Source of the DNA: SCUN01 sp964343975
GTDB taxonomy: Bacteria > Acidobacteriota > Vicinamibacteria > Vicinamibacterales > SCN-69-37
DNA: 20,194 nt
Direction of reading: 5' to 3'
NCBI GenBank assembly: GCA_964343975.1
Contig: CAYFLU010000049.1
Coordinates: 1 to 20,194 of the forward strand
Shown one piece after another: positions 7,552-14,067 of this stretch (its first letter is position 1; every line of letters starts with the position of its first letter). Position numbers and translations under genes: made by a program. Below the pieces are notes generated by a model, which saw only the letters and a program-made list of their open reading frames with translations, was not told the origin of the DNA and made no database searches.

Positions 7552-8595
7552 CGACGACTTGCTGCCGGCGTCCTCAGCCTTGGATTGGCCGTGGGCGTCT
7601 CCGCTCAGACCCCAGGCCCGCGAACGCACCGACTGGAAGCGACACCGGAAACCGTAGCGTACGGCTTCTACTGGTCCGAAGCCAAACCGGCCCTGCGCAT
7701 CGCCTCCGGCGACATCGTCGACGTCGACACGCTGCTCACCAACACACCGGCCGGGCTCTCGAGAGCCGGTGTCCCCGACGACAAGATTCAGACGTCGCTC
7801 AAGAACATCGAGACCGCGTTGCCGCGGGGCAACGCGAATCGCGGCCCCGGAGGTCACATTCTGACGGGCCCCATCTACGTCGAAGGCGCCGAGCCGGGCG
7901 ATGCGCTCGAAGTGAAGATCCTGTCGATCGATCTGCCGATCGACTACGGCTACAACGGATGTAGCGGCTACGTTCCGGTCAACTGTGATCGCGCGGCGGG
8001 CACCAAGATCATTCCGCTCGATCGCCGCGCGATGACGGCGGAGTTCCTCCCGGGCATCGTGATTCCGCTCAAGCCGTTCTTCGGCAGCATGGGCGTCGCG
8101 CCGGCGCCCGCCCTGGGCCGCGTCAGCAGCACGCCGCCGGGCAAACACGCCGGCAATCTCGACAACAAGGAACTGACGGCCGGATCAACGCTCTACATTC
8201 CGGTGTTCGTGGCCGGGGCACTGTTTGAGATCGGCGATGGCCACGCCGCCCAGGGCGATGGCGAAGTGGACCAGACCGCCATCGAGACCTCACTGCGGGC
8301 GAAGGTCCAGCTCTCGGTGAAGAAAGGGATGGCGCTCAACTGGCCGCGTGCGGAAACGGCGACCGACTACATCGCGATGGCGACCGACGCAGACCTCGGC
8401 GTGGCCACGACGGCCGCCATTCAGGAGATGGTGGATTTTCTCTCGGCCACGAAAGGCCTGACCAAGCATCAGGCCTACCAGCTCGTCAGCATCGCCGGGA
8501 ACGTCGCGGTCACGCAGCTCGTCGATCGGCCGCGCCCCGGTGAACCGTCCCTTGGCGTGCATGTGCGCATGCCGAAGAGCATCTTCACGAAGTGA
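7549..8595 (+). CDS. Acetamidase/formamidase family protein, secreted
   Basis: FmdA/AmdA family amidohydrolase of 348 residues. Members hydrolyse formamide or acetamide to ammonia and the acid; many secreted homologues have unknown substrates. The N-terminus is a classical signal peptide (MRRLAAGVLSLGLAVGVSAQ) with probable cleavage after SAQ. Family hallmarks are GHILTGPIYVEGAEPGD, PLKPFFGSMGVAP, the GNLDNKEL block, and FEIGDGHAAQGDGEV, whose Asp/His residues are expected at the metal site. ATG 7549 is chosen over GTG 7543 because it puts the Arg pair directly before the hydrophobic core. Its stop overlaps the patatin start (GTGA), so the two are translationally coupled. A periplasmic or extracellular location is implied. 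Confidence 0.88.
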   Translation: MRRLAAGVLSLGLAVGVSAQTPGPRTHRLEATPETVAYGFYWSEAKPALRIASGDIVDVDTLLTNTPAGLSRAGVPDDKIQTSLKNIETALPRGNANRGPGGHILTGPIYVEGAEPGDALEVKILSIDLPIDYGYNGCSGYVPVNCDRAAGTKIIPLDRRAMTAEFLPGIVIPLKPFFGSMGVAPAPALGRVSSTPPGKHAGNLDNKELTAGSTLYIPVFVAGALFEIGDGHAAQGDGEVDQTAIETSLRAKVQLSVKKGMALNWPRAETATDYIAMATDADLGVATTAAIQEMVDFLSATKGLTKHQAYQLVSIAGNVAVTQLVDRPRPGEPSLGVHVRMPKSIFTK

Positions 8596-9506
8596 GCCAG
8601 ATCGCCGCCCTGCTTCGTGCGCGTGCCGCATCGGGCAGTCGTCCAGGCGCCCCGACGGATGGCGCGCGCATCGCGCTCTGTATCGAAGGCGGCGCCATGC
8701 GCGCCGTCGTGGCCGGCGGCATGGTGTCGGCGCTCGCCGCCATCGGCTTGAGCGACGCGTTCGATGTCGTGTTCGGCTCCTCGGCCGGCGCAATCTGCGG
8801 TGCATACTTTCTGGCGGGGCAAACAGAGCTGGGCATCCGAATCTTCTCGGAGGACATCAACAACGCCCGATTCGTGCGCCGTTCGCGCCTGCTCACCGGA
8901 GCCCCGATCATCGACCTCGACTTCCTGGTCAACGACGTCATGGTTCGCGTGAAGCCACTGAACGTCGATGCGGTGCTCCGGTCGCCGACCCCGCTGCACG
9001 TGGTCGGCACGGACGTCGCCAGCGGCGAGGCGCGGTCGCTCGACGGTTTCGCGTCCGGCGACGAACTGCGCAGCGCCTTGCGTGCCGGCGCGACGATGCC
9101 CATCGTGGCAGGCGGTCCGCAGCCGTTTCGCGGACGCCACTACTTTGACGCATCGCTGTCCGAGCCGATTCCGCTGCGCTCCGCCATCGCGGCTGGTGCC
9201 TCACACGTCGTCGCGCTCCTGACGCGGCCGCGCGGCGTGCCGCGCCGGGTGTCGTGGTTTGACCGATGGATCATCGGCCCGCGACTCCGTCGTATTCAGC
9301 CGACGCTGGCCGATCGCTACCTGTCGCGGACGTCGCCCTATCAGGCGATTCAGGACGAGATCGAGTCCGGGTGGTCGGCAAATCATCGGGCCGAAATCCT
9401 GGGTATACGGCCGTCGATTACGCTCAGCAAACTGGAGATGCGTTCAGCGCGCCTGCTCGACGGGGCGCAATCTGGGTCGGAGGCGGTGCATGTCGCGTTG
9501 GCGTAG
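8592..9506 (+). CDS. Patatin-like phospholipase
   Basis: A 304-residue alpha/beta hydrolase of the patatin/RssA class that would deacylate lipids with a Ser-Asp dyad. The oxyanion-hole stretch is IEGGAMRAVVAGG (31-43), the nucleophile elbow is GSSAG (62-66, Ser64), and the catalytic Asp is Asp186 in YFDASLSEP (usual DGG/DGA replaced by DAS). There is no signal peptide, so it is likely cytosolic or peripheral to the membrane. The GTG start at 8592 overlaps the preceding stop by four bases. The C-terminal 100 residues are Arg-rich and could bind membranes. The 3' end overlaps the phosphatase gene by 17 bp, so the three genes probably form one transcript. Confidence 0.88.
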   Translation: MSQIAALLRARAASGSRPGAPTDGARIALCIEGGAMRAVVAGGMVSALAAIGLSDAFDVVFGSSAGAICGAYFLAGQTELGIRIFSEDINNARFVRRSRLLTGAPIIDLDFLVNDVMVRVKPLNVDAVLRSPTPLHVVGTDVASGEARSLDGFASGDELRSALRAGATMPIVAGGPQPFRGRHYFDASLSEPIPLRSAIAAGASHVVALLTRPRGVPRRVSWFDRWIIGPRLRRIQPTLADRYLSRTSPYQAIQDEIESGWSANHRAEILGIRPSITLSKLEMRSARLLDGAQSGSEAVHVALA

Positions 9507-10074
9507 GGTGGTCTCGTCGAGGGGGTTTCGGGCCTCGGTGGGATTCGTGCTGCTGCTCGGTGCCGCATGGGGCGTCGACTTTGTTTGGCGTGACCGCTCG
9601 TACCGCCACGAGAAGCTGACCCTCGAGGGCATCGGCAACTTCGGTCAGGTGCACGCGCGCCTCTATCGCGGCGGACAGCCCTCGATGCCAGGCCTGGCCA
9701 ACCTGAAGGCACTGGGCGTGAACACCATCATCAGCTTCACGCTCGGTGAAGAAGGCGCAAAGGCCGAGGCCGCCGAAGCGGAACGCCTCGGCATGGAATA
9801 TGTCGCCCTGCCCTGGAGCACGGTGGAAGTCCCCGAGCCCGAGCAGATCGACGCGTTCCTGTCGTACCTCAAGACTCATCCGGACAAGACAGTGTTCGTT
9901 CACTGCAAGGCCGGTGCGGACCGCACCGGGACGATGATCGCGCTGTCACGAATTGCCCTCGACGGCTGGCCGGCCCAACAGGCCATCGATGAGATGAATG
10001 CATTCCACTACCACTTCATCTTCCTGCCGCACTTACAACGCTTCGTCGAAAAATACCGTCCGGCCCTGCCCTAG
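9490..10074 (+). CDS. Membrane-anchored tyrosine/dual-specificity protein phosphatase family protein
   Basis: A 194-residue cysteine phosphatase. The signature HCKAGADRTG (138-147) supplies the nucleophile Cys139 and the phosphate-binding Arg145 (C-x5-R-[ST]). LYRGGQP (58-64) is the typical beginning of this DSP/PTP-like subgroup. A single hydrophobic segment (about 17-33), preceded by Arg residues, suggests a bitopic membrane anchor with the catalytic domain outside the cytoplasm. The start at 9490 is well supported by GGAGG at 9479-9483, six bases ahead; the longer open frame upstream is only a shadow of the patatin gene. The substrate may be a phosphoprotein, phosphoinositide or polysaccharide-related phosphate; this cannot be decided here. 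Confidence 0.83.
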   Translation: MSRWRRVVSSRGFRASVGFVLLLGAAWGVDFVWRDRSYRHEKLTLEGIGNFGQVHARLYRGGQPSMPGLANLKALGVNTIISFTLGEEGAKAEAAEAERLGMEYVALPWSTVEVPEPEQIDAFLSYLKTHPDKTVFVHCKAGADRTGTMIALSRIALDGWPAQQAIDEMNAFHYHFIFLPHLQRFVEKYRPALP

Positions 10075-10078
10075 CGTT

Positions 10079-10125
10079 GGGCCGACCGCCGGCGCGTGGG
10101 GGAGGAGATGCCGCGCCGACGGCCC
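10079..10125. terminator. GC-rich hairpin between convergent genes, possible bidirectional terminator
   Basis: GGGCCG (10079-10084) and CGGCGCG (10090-10096) pair with CGCGCCG (10112-10118) and CGGCCC (10120-10125). This gives a 13-bp stem with an uneven internal bulge and a 15-nt loop. No T-run follows on either strand, so it is not a standard intrinsic terminator. It lies in the 119-bp gap between the ends of the phosphatase and the Rrf2 regulator, where termination in both directions is needed. Confidence 0.4.
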
Positions 10126-10193
10126 GCCGCGCCGGAACTCGTGTAACCAGCGCTAAAGGATCAGACCGGTCGGCGGACGGAAAACTTCCAGGA

Positions 10194-10664
10194 TCAGGTG
10201 GGTTTTGCGGAGCCGCGGCGGACCTGCAGCAATCCCGACGGAGACACCGTCCGAGCGGCGCGGCGCACCAGCGTGTGCAGGGTCACCGACTCGTATGTGC
10301 ATCGGACCAGCTCATCGACTTCGGAAAAGAGCCAATGCAGGCCGCAGGCGGACGTCTGCGGACAGACCTCGCCGGGCCCATCGTGCAACAGGCATGCCCC
10401 GGCTCTGCGAGGGCGCTCGAACACGTGCAGCACCTCGAGCACCGTGATCTTCGAAGCGGGTCGCGCCAATCGGTAGCCGCCGCCAATCCCTCGCGTGCCC
10501 ATCGCCAGCCCCGCACGGACGAGTTGCTGAAAGACCTTGGCGAGCGCCCCTTCCGGAATGGCATAGCGCTTGGCCACGGCGGCCACGGTGACGAGGGCCT
10601 CCCCGGCCATGGCCATCTCGGCGGCCGCGTAGAGCGCGTACCTCGTCGACTTGGTGATCGTCAT
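10194..10664 (-). CDS. Rrf2-family transcriptional regulator, BadM-like by context
   Basis: A 156-residue DNA-binding protein with the Rrf2 winged helix-turn-helix: KSTRYALYA (5-13), helix-turn-helix about 25-50 (AAVAKRYAIPEGALAKVFQQL), then the wing RGIGGGYRLARP (58-69). Three cysteines, Cys91-x9-Cys101-x5-Cys107, sit where IscR and NsrR hold a 2Fe-2S or 4Fe-4S cluster, so it may sense redox state, oxygen or NO. In Rhodopseudomonas palustris the Rrf2 protein BadM represses the benzoyl-CoA reductase operon. Placement here, last in a benzoyl-CoA operon and directly after a GNAT gene, supports the same role. The gene starts 9 bp after the GNAT stop, without a strong ribosome binding site. Feedback control of its own operon is inferred. 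Orthology to BadM is not proven. Confidence 0.85.
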   Translation of the reverse strand: MTITKSTRYALYAAAEMAMAGEALVTVAAVAKRYAIPEGALAKVFQQLVRAGLAMGTRGIGGGYRLARPASKITVLEVLHVFERPRRAGACLLHDGPGEVCPQTSACGLHWLFSEVDELVRCTYESVTLHTLVRRAARTVSPSGLLQVRRGSAKPT

Positions 10665-10673
10665 CGTTGCATG

Positions 10674-11153
10674 TCAGATTCGCGTACGCTGCAGATCGAG
10701 GTCCAGACAAATCCGCGGCGCAACCGTGAAACCTTCATGCTGGAAGAACGTCAGCAGATCCGGATCGTCCCAACGCACCTGCGTCTGTAACGTGCCGATG
10801 CCCAGCCCGAGCAGATTCGTGCGCAACTGATCGAGCATCGCCGCCGCGACGTGCTTGCCGCGATAGTCCGGATGGACTCCGAACACGTCGAGCACCGCCG
10901 AGGGCAGGACGACGCCGAACTCACCGTAGTACACGCGCGCGAGCAGGAACCCGACCAGATGATCGTCGAGTTCGGCGCCGAGCGACACGGCGATGCCCGT
11001 ATCGGTGAGCGCCTGCGACAGCTTCTTTTCCAGAAACTGCAGACGACGTCGACCGGTCGTCGCCGTGTCGATGGCCACGATCGCATCGAGGTCGCCAGCC
11101 TGCACATTGCGCACGAGCACCTGATCTCGGGGAACCGATTCGAAATCCTGCAC
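10674..11153 (-). CDS. GNAT-family N-acetyltransferase, BadL-like by context
   Basis: A 159-residue Gcn5-related acetyltransferase. VRNVQAGDLDAIVAIDTATTGRRR forms the first strand and helix, and VHPDYRGKHVAAAML carries the acetyl-CoA pyrophosphate-binding loop (R-G-K-H-V-A). The GTG at 11153 is the right start: AAGGAGG (minus strand, 11158-11164) lies directly ahead with 4-5 nt spacing, while the longer open frame upstream runs into the SDR gene antisense. In Rhodopseudomonas palustris the GNAT BadL acetylates aminobenzoates, and the acetamidobenzoates made release BadM from DNA. This gene's position between the pathway enzymes and an Rrf2 regulator fits that scheme. A protein-lysine acetyltransferase acting on a CoA ligase is the main alternative. 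Confidence 0.82.
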   Translation of the reverse strand: MQDFESVPRDQVLVRNVQAGDLDAIVAIDTATTGRRRLQFLEKKLSQALTDTGIAVSLGAELDDHLVGFLLARVYYGEFGVVLPSAVLDVFGVHPDYRGKHVAAAMLDQLRTNLLGLGIGTLQTQVRWDDPDLLTFFQHEGFTVAPRICLDLDLQRTRI

Positions 11154-11167
11154 GAAACCTCCTTGAG

Positions 11168-11893
11168 CTACCCGATCAACTGGCCACCGTCGACACGGAG
11201 GATCTGCCCCGTCACGTGACCGGCCAGCGGGCTGCAGAGAAATGTGACGACGCGTGCCACATCCGCCGGCGTGCCGAGCCGCTCCAGCGCGGCCTCCTGT
11301 GTGGCGCGGGCGCGCACGTCGTCTGCCAGCGACGAGGTCATGGGCGTTTCGATCCACCCCGGCGCGACGACATTCACACGAATACCGAAGTGTCCGAGTT
11401 CCCGCGCCGCCGTGCGGGCCAGGGCGTTCAACGCGCCCTTGCTGGCAGCGTAGGCCGCTTGGCCGACCTTCCCACGCTCGCCGTTGATGGACGACACGAA
11501 CACGGCAGCACCGCCGGCACGGCGCAACATCGGCGTGGCCGCCCGAAGCAGGTAGAACGCCGAATCGACGTTGACCGCCATCACATCGCGCCAGTCCTCA
11601 TCGGTCACTTTCCACAGGCGCGCGTCTCGCGTGATCCCGGCCGCGTGTACGAGGATGTCGAGACGTCCAGCCTGGCGCTCGATCTGGGACATCGCGTCAT
11701 TCACCGCGGCTGGCACGGTGAGATCACAGCAATGGTCCCGAACACCCTCCAGTGCCGCGGCGGGCCGCACATCGATCCTGAAGACGGAGGCTCCGGCGTC
11801 GCGCAGTGATTCGGCGATCGCGGTCCCGATCGCGCCGGCGCCGCCGGACACAACCGCGACCTGGCCGTCGAGGCGCAACTGAGGCGTGCTCAT
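11168..11893 (-). CDS. Short-chain dehydrogenase/reductase, FabG-like, benzoyl-CoA operon
   Basis: A 241-residue classical SDR using NAD(H) or NADP(H). The dinucleotide-binding motif is GGAGAIG (17-23), the structural motif HAAG (83-86, normally NAAG), and the catalytic residues are Ser135, Tyr148 and Lys152 (YAASK). PGW-IETPM follows at 178-184. The start ATG overlaps the bcrD stop (ATGA, 11890-11893). Its place in the operon suggests oxidation of a hydroxyacyl-CoA during conversion of the ring-opened 3-hydroxypimelyl-CoA, or a 2-hydroxycyclohexanecarbonyl-CoA step like that of BadH, which is also an SDR. Neither can be decided by sequence. It is not the classical zinc-type 6-hydroxycyclohexene-carbonyl-CoA dehydrogenase, which is encoded separately at the start of the operon. 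Confidence 0.85.
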   Translation of the reverse strand: MSTPQLRLDGQVAVVSGGAGAIGTAIAESLRDAGASVFRIDVRPAAALEGVRDHCCDLTVPAAVNDAMSQIERQAGRLDILVHAAGITRDARLWKVTDEDWRDVMAVNVDSAFYLLRAATPMLRRAGGAAVFVSSINGERGKVGQAAYAASKGALNALARTAARELGHFGIRVNVVAPGWIETPMTSSLADDVRARATQEAALERLGTPADVARVVTFLCSPLAGHVTGQILRVDGGQLIG

Positions 11894-12753
11894 GACGCCA
11901 TCCGCGTGCGGAGCTTGCGCGCTCGAAATGCGCCCCAGAGGGCCGCGCCGAGCGCACCCGCGAGGATCGAGTCGGGGTGACTGCGCACATCGACGGCCAT
12001 CTTGTGGCCGGTCGCGCTCTCGCGCATGGCATTCACCAGGCCAACGTCGGCCGCCAATCCGCCGGTGATGAGCACGGGGCCCTGCAGCCCCAGCGACAGC
12101 ACCAGCTTCACGGCCCGGCTCGCCATCGACGAGTGAATCCCTTTGAGGATGTTCGGCAGGCTGATGCCGCGAGACACCATGTTGATCACATCGGTTTCCG
12201 CCAGTACGGCACAAATGGACGAACACGTCTCCGGTGCGTCGGACTGGAGGGACAGCGTCCCGACTTCTTCGAGCGAGACACCGAGGTACCGTGCGATGTT
12301 CTCGAGAAACTGGCCCGAGCCCGAGGCGCACTGGCTCGTCATGCGATAACCGAGGACCTTGCCATGACCATCCATGGCCACGGCTCTGGTGTGCAAGGCG
12401 CCCATGTCGATGATCGCGCGCGCTTCCGGCTCGAGAAAGAGACCGCCGCGCGCGTGCGTGGTCATCCCATAGAAGTGGCCAGTCCGAAACGGGATGGCCT
12501 CACCCTCGCCGGTCGTGGCGACGTACGTGATCTCCGCAGCAGTCAGGCCACGTTCCGACAGCAGATCGTCGAATACACCTCTGGCCACGGCCGTCGCATC
12601 ACGCCGGCGCATGCGTTCAGCCCGGCCGGCAATCAGCCGTTCGCGGCCGTCGTCAGTGGTTTCGACCAGCACGACTTTGACGACGGCGGAACCGATATCG
12701 ATACCCGCGCTCACCATGGTGCCGGAGTCGGAGGAGATTGGGAATCCTGACAT
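11890..12753 (-). CDS. bcrD: Benzoyl-CoA reductase subunit D (ATPase / electron activator)
   Basis: A 287-residue ASKHA-fold ATPase of the HgdC/BcrAD type. With BcrA it forms the ATP-hydrolysing module that passes low-potential electrons to BcrBC. The nucleotide-binding segments are GIDIGSAVVKVVLV (17-30), IIDMGALHTRAV (114-125) and ITGGLAADVG (229-238). The cluster ligands are Cys142 (SQCASGSGQFL) and Cys181 (SSICAVLAETDVI), 39 residues apart, the same spacing as the bridging-cluster cysteines of HgdC. The second motif reads DMGALH instead of the DIGGQD found in BcrA, as I recall for other BcrD proteins. The start has GGAG six bases ahead and lies 9 bp from the bcrA stop; its stop overlaps the SDR start. 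Confidence 0.93.
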   Translation of the reverse strand: MSGFPISSDSGTMVSAGIDIGSAVVKVVLVETTDDGRERLIAGRAERMRRRDATAVARGVFDDLLSERGLTAAEITYVATTGEGEAIPFRTGHFYGMTTHARGGLFLEPEARAIIDMGALHTRAVAMDGHGKVLGYRMTSQCASGSGQFLENIARYLGVSLEEVGTLSLQSDAPETCSSICAVLAETDVINMVSRGISLPNILKGIHSSMASRAVKLVLSLGLQGPVLITGGLAADVGLVNAMRESATGHKMAVDVRSHPDSILAGALGAALWGAFRARKLRTRMAS

Positions 12754-12762
12754 GCGCGCTCC

Positions 12763-14067
12763 TCAGTGCACGACCGGGGACCGCTGGGCGTCGCGCAGTG
12801 CGAACAGCGCCGCGCCCAGCGCACCCGTGTAGATCGAGTCTTCGGAAATATTGATGTGGATGTTGCCGTAGTTCTCTTTCAACAACACGCGCAGCGCGTC
12901 GACCGCGGCAGGGTTCTTCGCCACGCCACCCGTGAACGTGAACTGATCGGTGATGCCGCCGGAGCGCGCGATGAGCGACATCGCACGCAGGATGATGGCG
13001 CGATGGAGCCCCGCCAGAATGTCTTCGCGTTTCTCACCCAGCGACAACCGTTCACGCAGTTCCGCGCCGGCAAACACCGTGCACGTGGAGTTGATGCGCA
13101 CGGGCGCCTTGGATTCACACGCCATCGGCCCAAGTTCATGGAGACCGAGATTCATCTCGTCGGCGATATATCCGAGGTAGCGACCACAGCCCGCCGCGCA
13201 GCGGTCATTCATCTGAAAGGAGGTCACGATGCCGTGGGCGTCCACCTGGATCGCCTTCGTGTCCTGCCCGCCGATGTCGAGCACCGTCCGGGTACCGGGG
13301 AACATCGCATGGGCACCGAGGCCGTGGCAGAGGATCTCCGATTTGATCTGTTTCTCAGGGAACGGCAACCGCTGGCGGCCGTATCCAGTGCCCACCGATC
13401 CCATCTGCTCAAGCGGCAGGGCCGACACAAACTCGACCGCGGAGGCCAGAATGCCGTCGGCGTCGCCGTCATCCGCCAACGCCGCGCGCACGTGATCGTC
13501 GAACCGCCCCGCCGCCTCCGCGGAGTTCTCGACGTCGAGGATGGCCTTGTCGAAAAGGCCCACCACCTGATCGAACGCCACGCCCGCCGCCTTTGATTCC
13601 GTCTCCGCCAGTTGCATGTATCGGCTGCCGGCGAGGTCGCGAAAGAAGTCGCTCTTACGCCGCGTGCCCTCGGCAAACAACCCGGGCACCTCGGCGCTCA
13701 TCTGCTCGGTAATGCGGGCGACCGCTGTCTTCAAACCGGCGCCGGCCGTCAGTAGCCGTCCTGCGAATCGTCCCAACTCGCGCGTGAGCACCGTGAGCTG
13801 CGAGCGATACTGCTGCGCACGAAACCACCGCTCCAGCGAGCGCACGCGCGCCTGTGCCACGGCATCAGGCACACCCGCCGCATCGAGTTGGCCACGAATC
13901 AGCGAAAACCGGGCATTGATCAGCGCCTCTCCCATGGCCACCTGGCAGGCCACTTCGTAGTTGCTGCGACTGTTGGTGATCCCGCGGCCCAGAACGGCAC
14001 CGGTGTCCCCGAGCACCACAGCCTTCGTGGTGGTCGATCCCAGATCCACACCAATCGTGTATTTCAT
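12763..14067 (-). CDS. bcrA: Benzoyl-CoA reductase subunit A (ATPase / electron activator)
   Basis: The larger ATPase subunit of class I benzoyl-CoA reductase, 434 residues. The actin-like phosphate motifs are GVDLGSTTTK (6-15), LDIGGQDTK (263-271) and FTGGVAKNP (378-386). An insertion of about 130 residues between the first two motifs accounts for the extra size over BcrD; the long form is typical of the Thauera/Rhodopseudomonas type, whereas I recall both ATPase subunits of the Azoarcus bzd type as shorter. The 4Fe-4S ligands are Cys290 (DRCAAGCGRYL) and Cys329 (NSTCTVFAGAE), again 39 residues apart. The cluster bridges BcrA and BcrD. Start and bcrB stop overlap as ATGA (14064-14067). Confidence 0.94.
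   Translation of the reverse strand: MKYTIGVDLGSTTTKAVVLGDTGAVLGRGITNSRSNYEVACQVAMGEALINARFSLIRGQLDAAGVPDAVAQARVRSLERWFRAQQYRSQLTVLTRELGRFAGRLLTAGAGLKTAVARITEQMSAEVPGLFAEGTRRKSDFFRDLAGSRYMQLAETESKAAGVAFDQVVGLFDKAILDVENSAEAAGRFDDHVRAALADDGDADGILASAVEFVSALPLEQMGSVGTGYGRQRLPFPEKQIKSEILCHGLGAHAMFPGTRTVLDIGGQDTKAIQVDAHGIVTSFQMNDRCAAGCGRYLGYIADEMNLGLHELGPMACESKAPVRINSTCTVFAGAELRERLSLGEKREDILAGLHRAIILRAMSLIARSGGITDQFTFTGGVAKNPAAVDALRVLLKENYGNIHINISEDSIYTGALGAALFALRDAQRSPVVH

Noticed and set aside
10077..10193. Possible small gene in the gap between phosphatase and Rrf2 regulator
   Set aside because: No frame with a credible start, ribosome binding site and composition; the gap is better explained by the GC-rich hairpin.
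11154..11357. N-terminal extension of the distal GNAT
   Set aside because: It overlaps the SDR gene, has no GNAT similarity, and a strong ribosome binding site points to GTG 11153.
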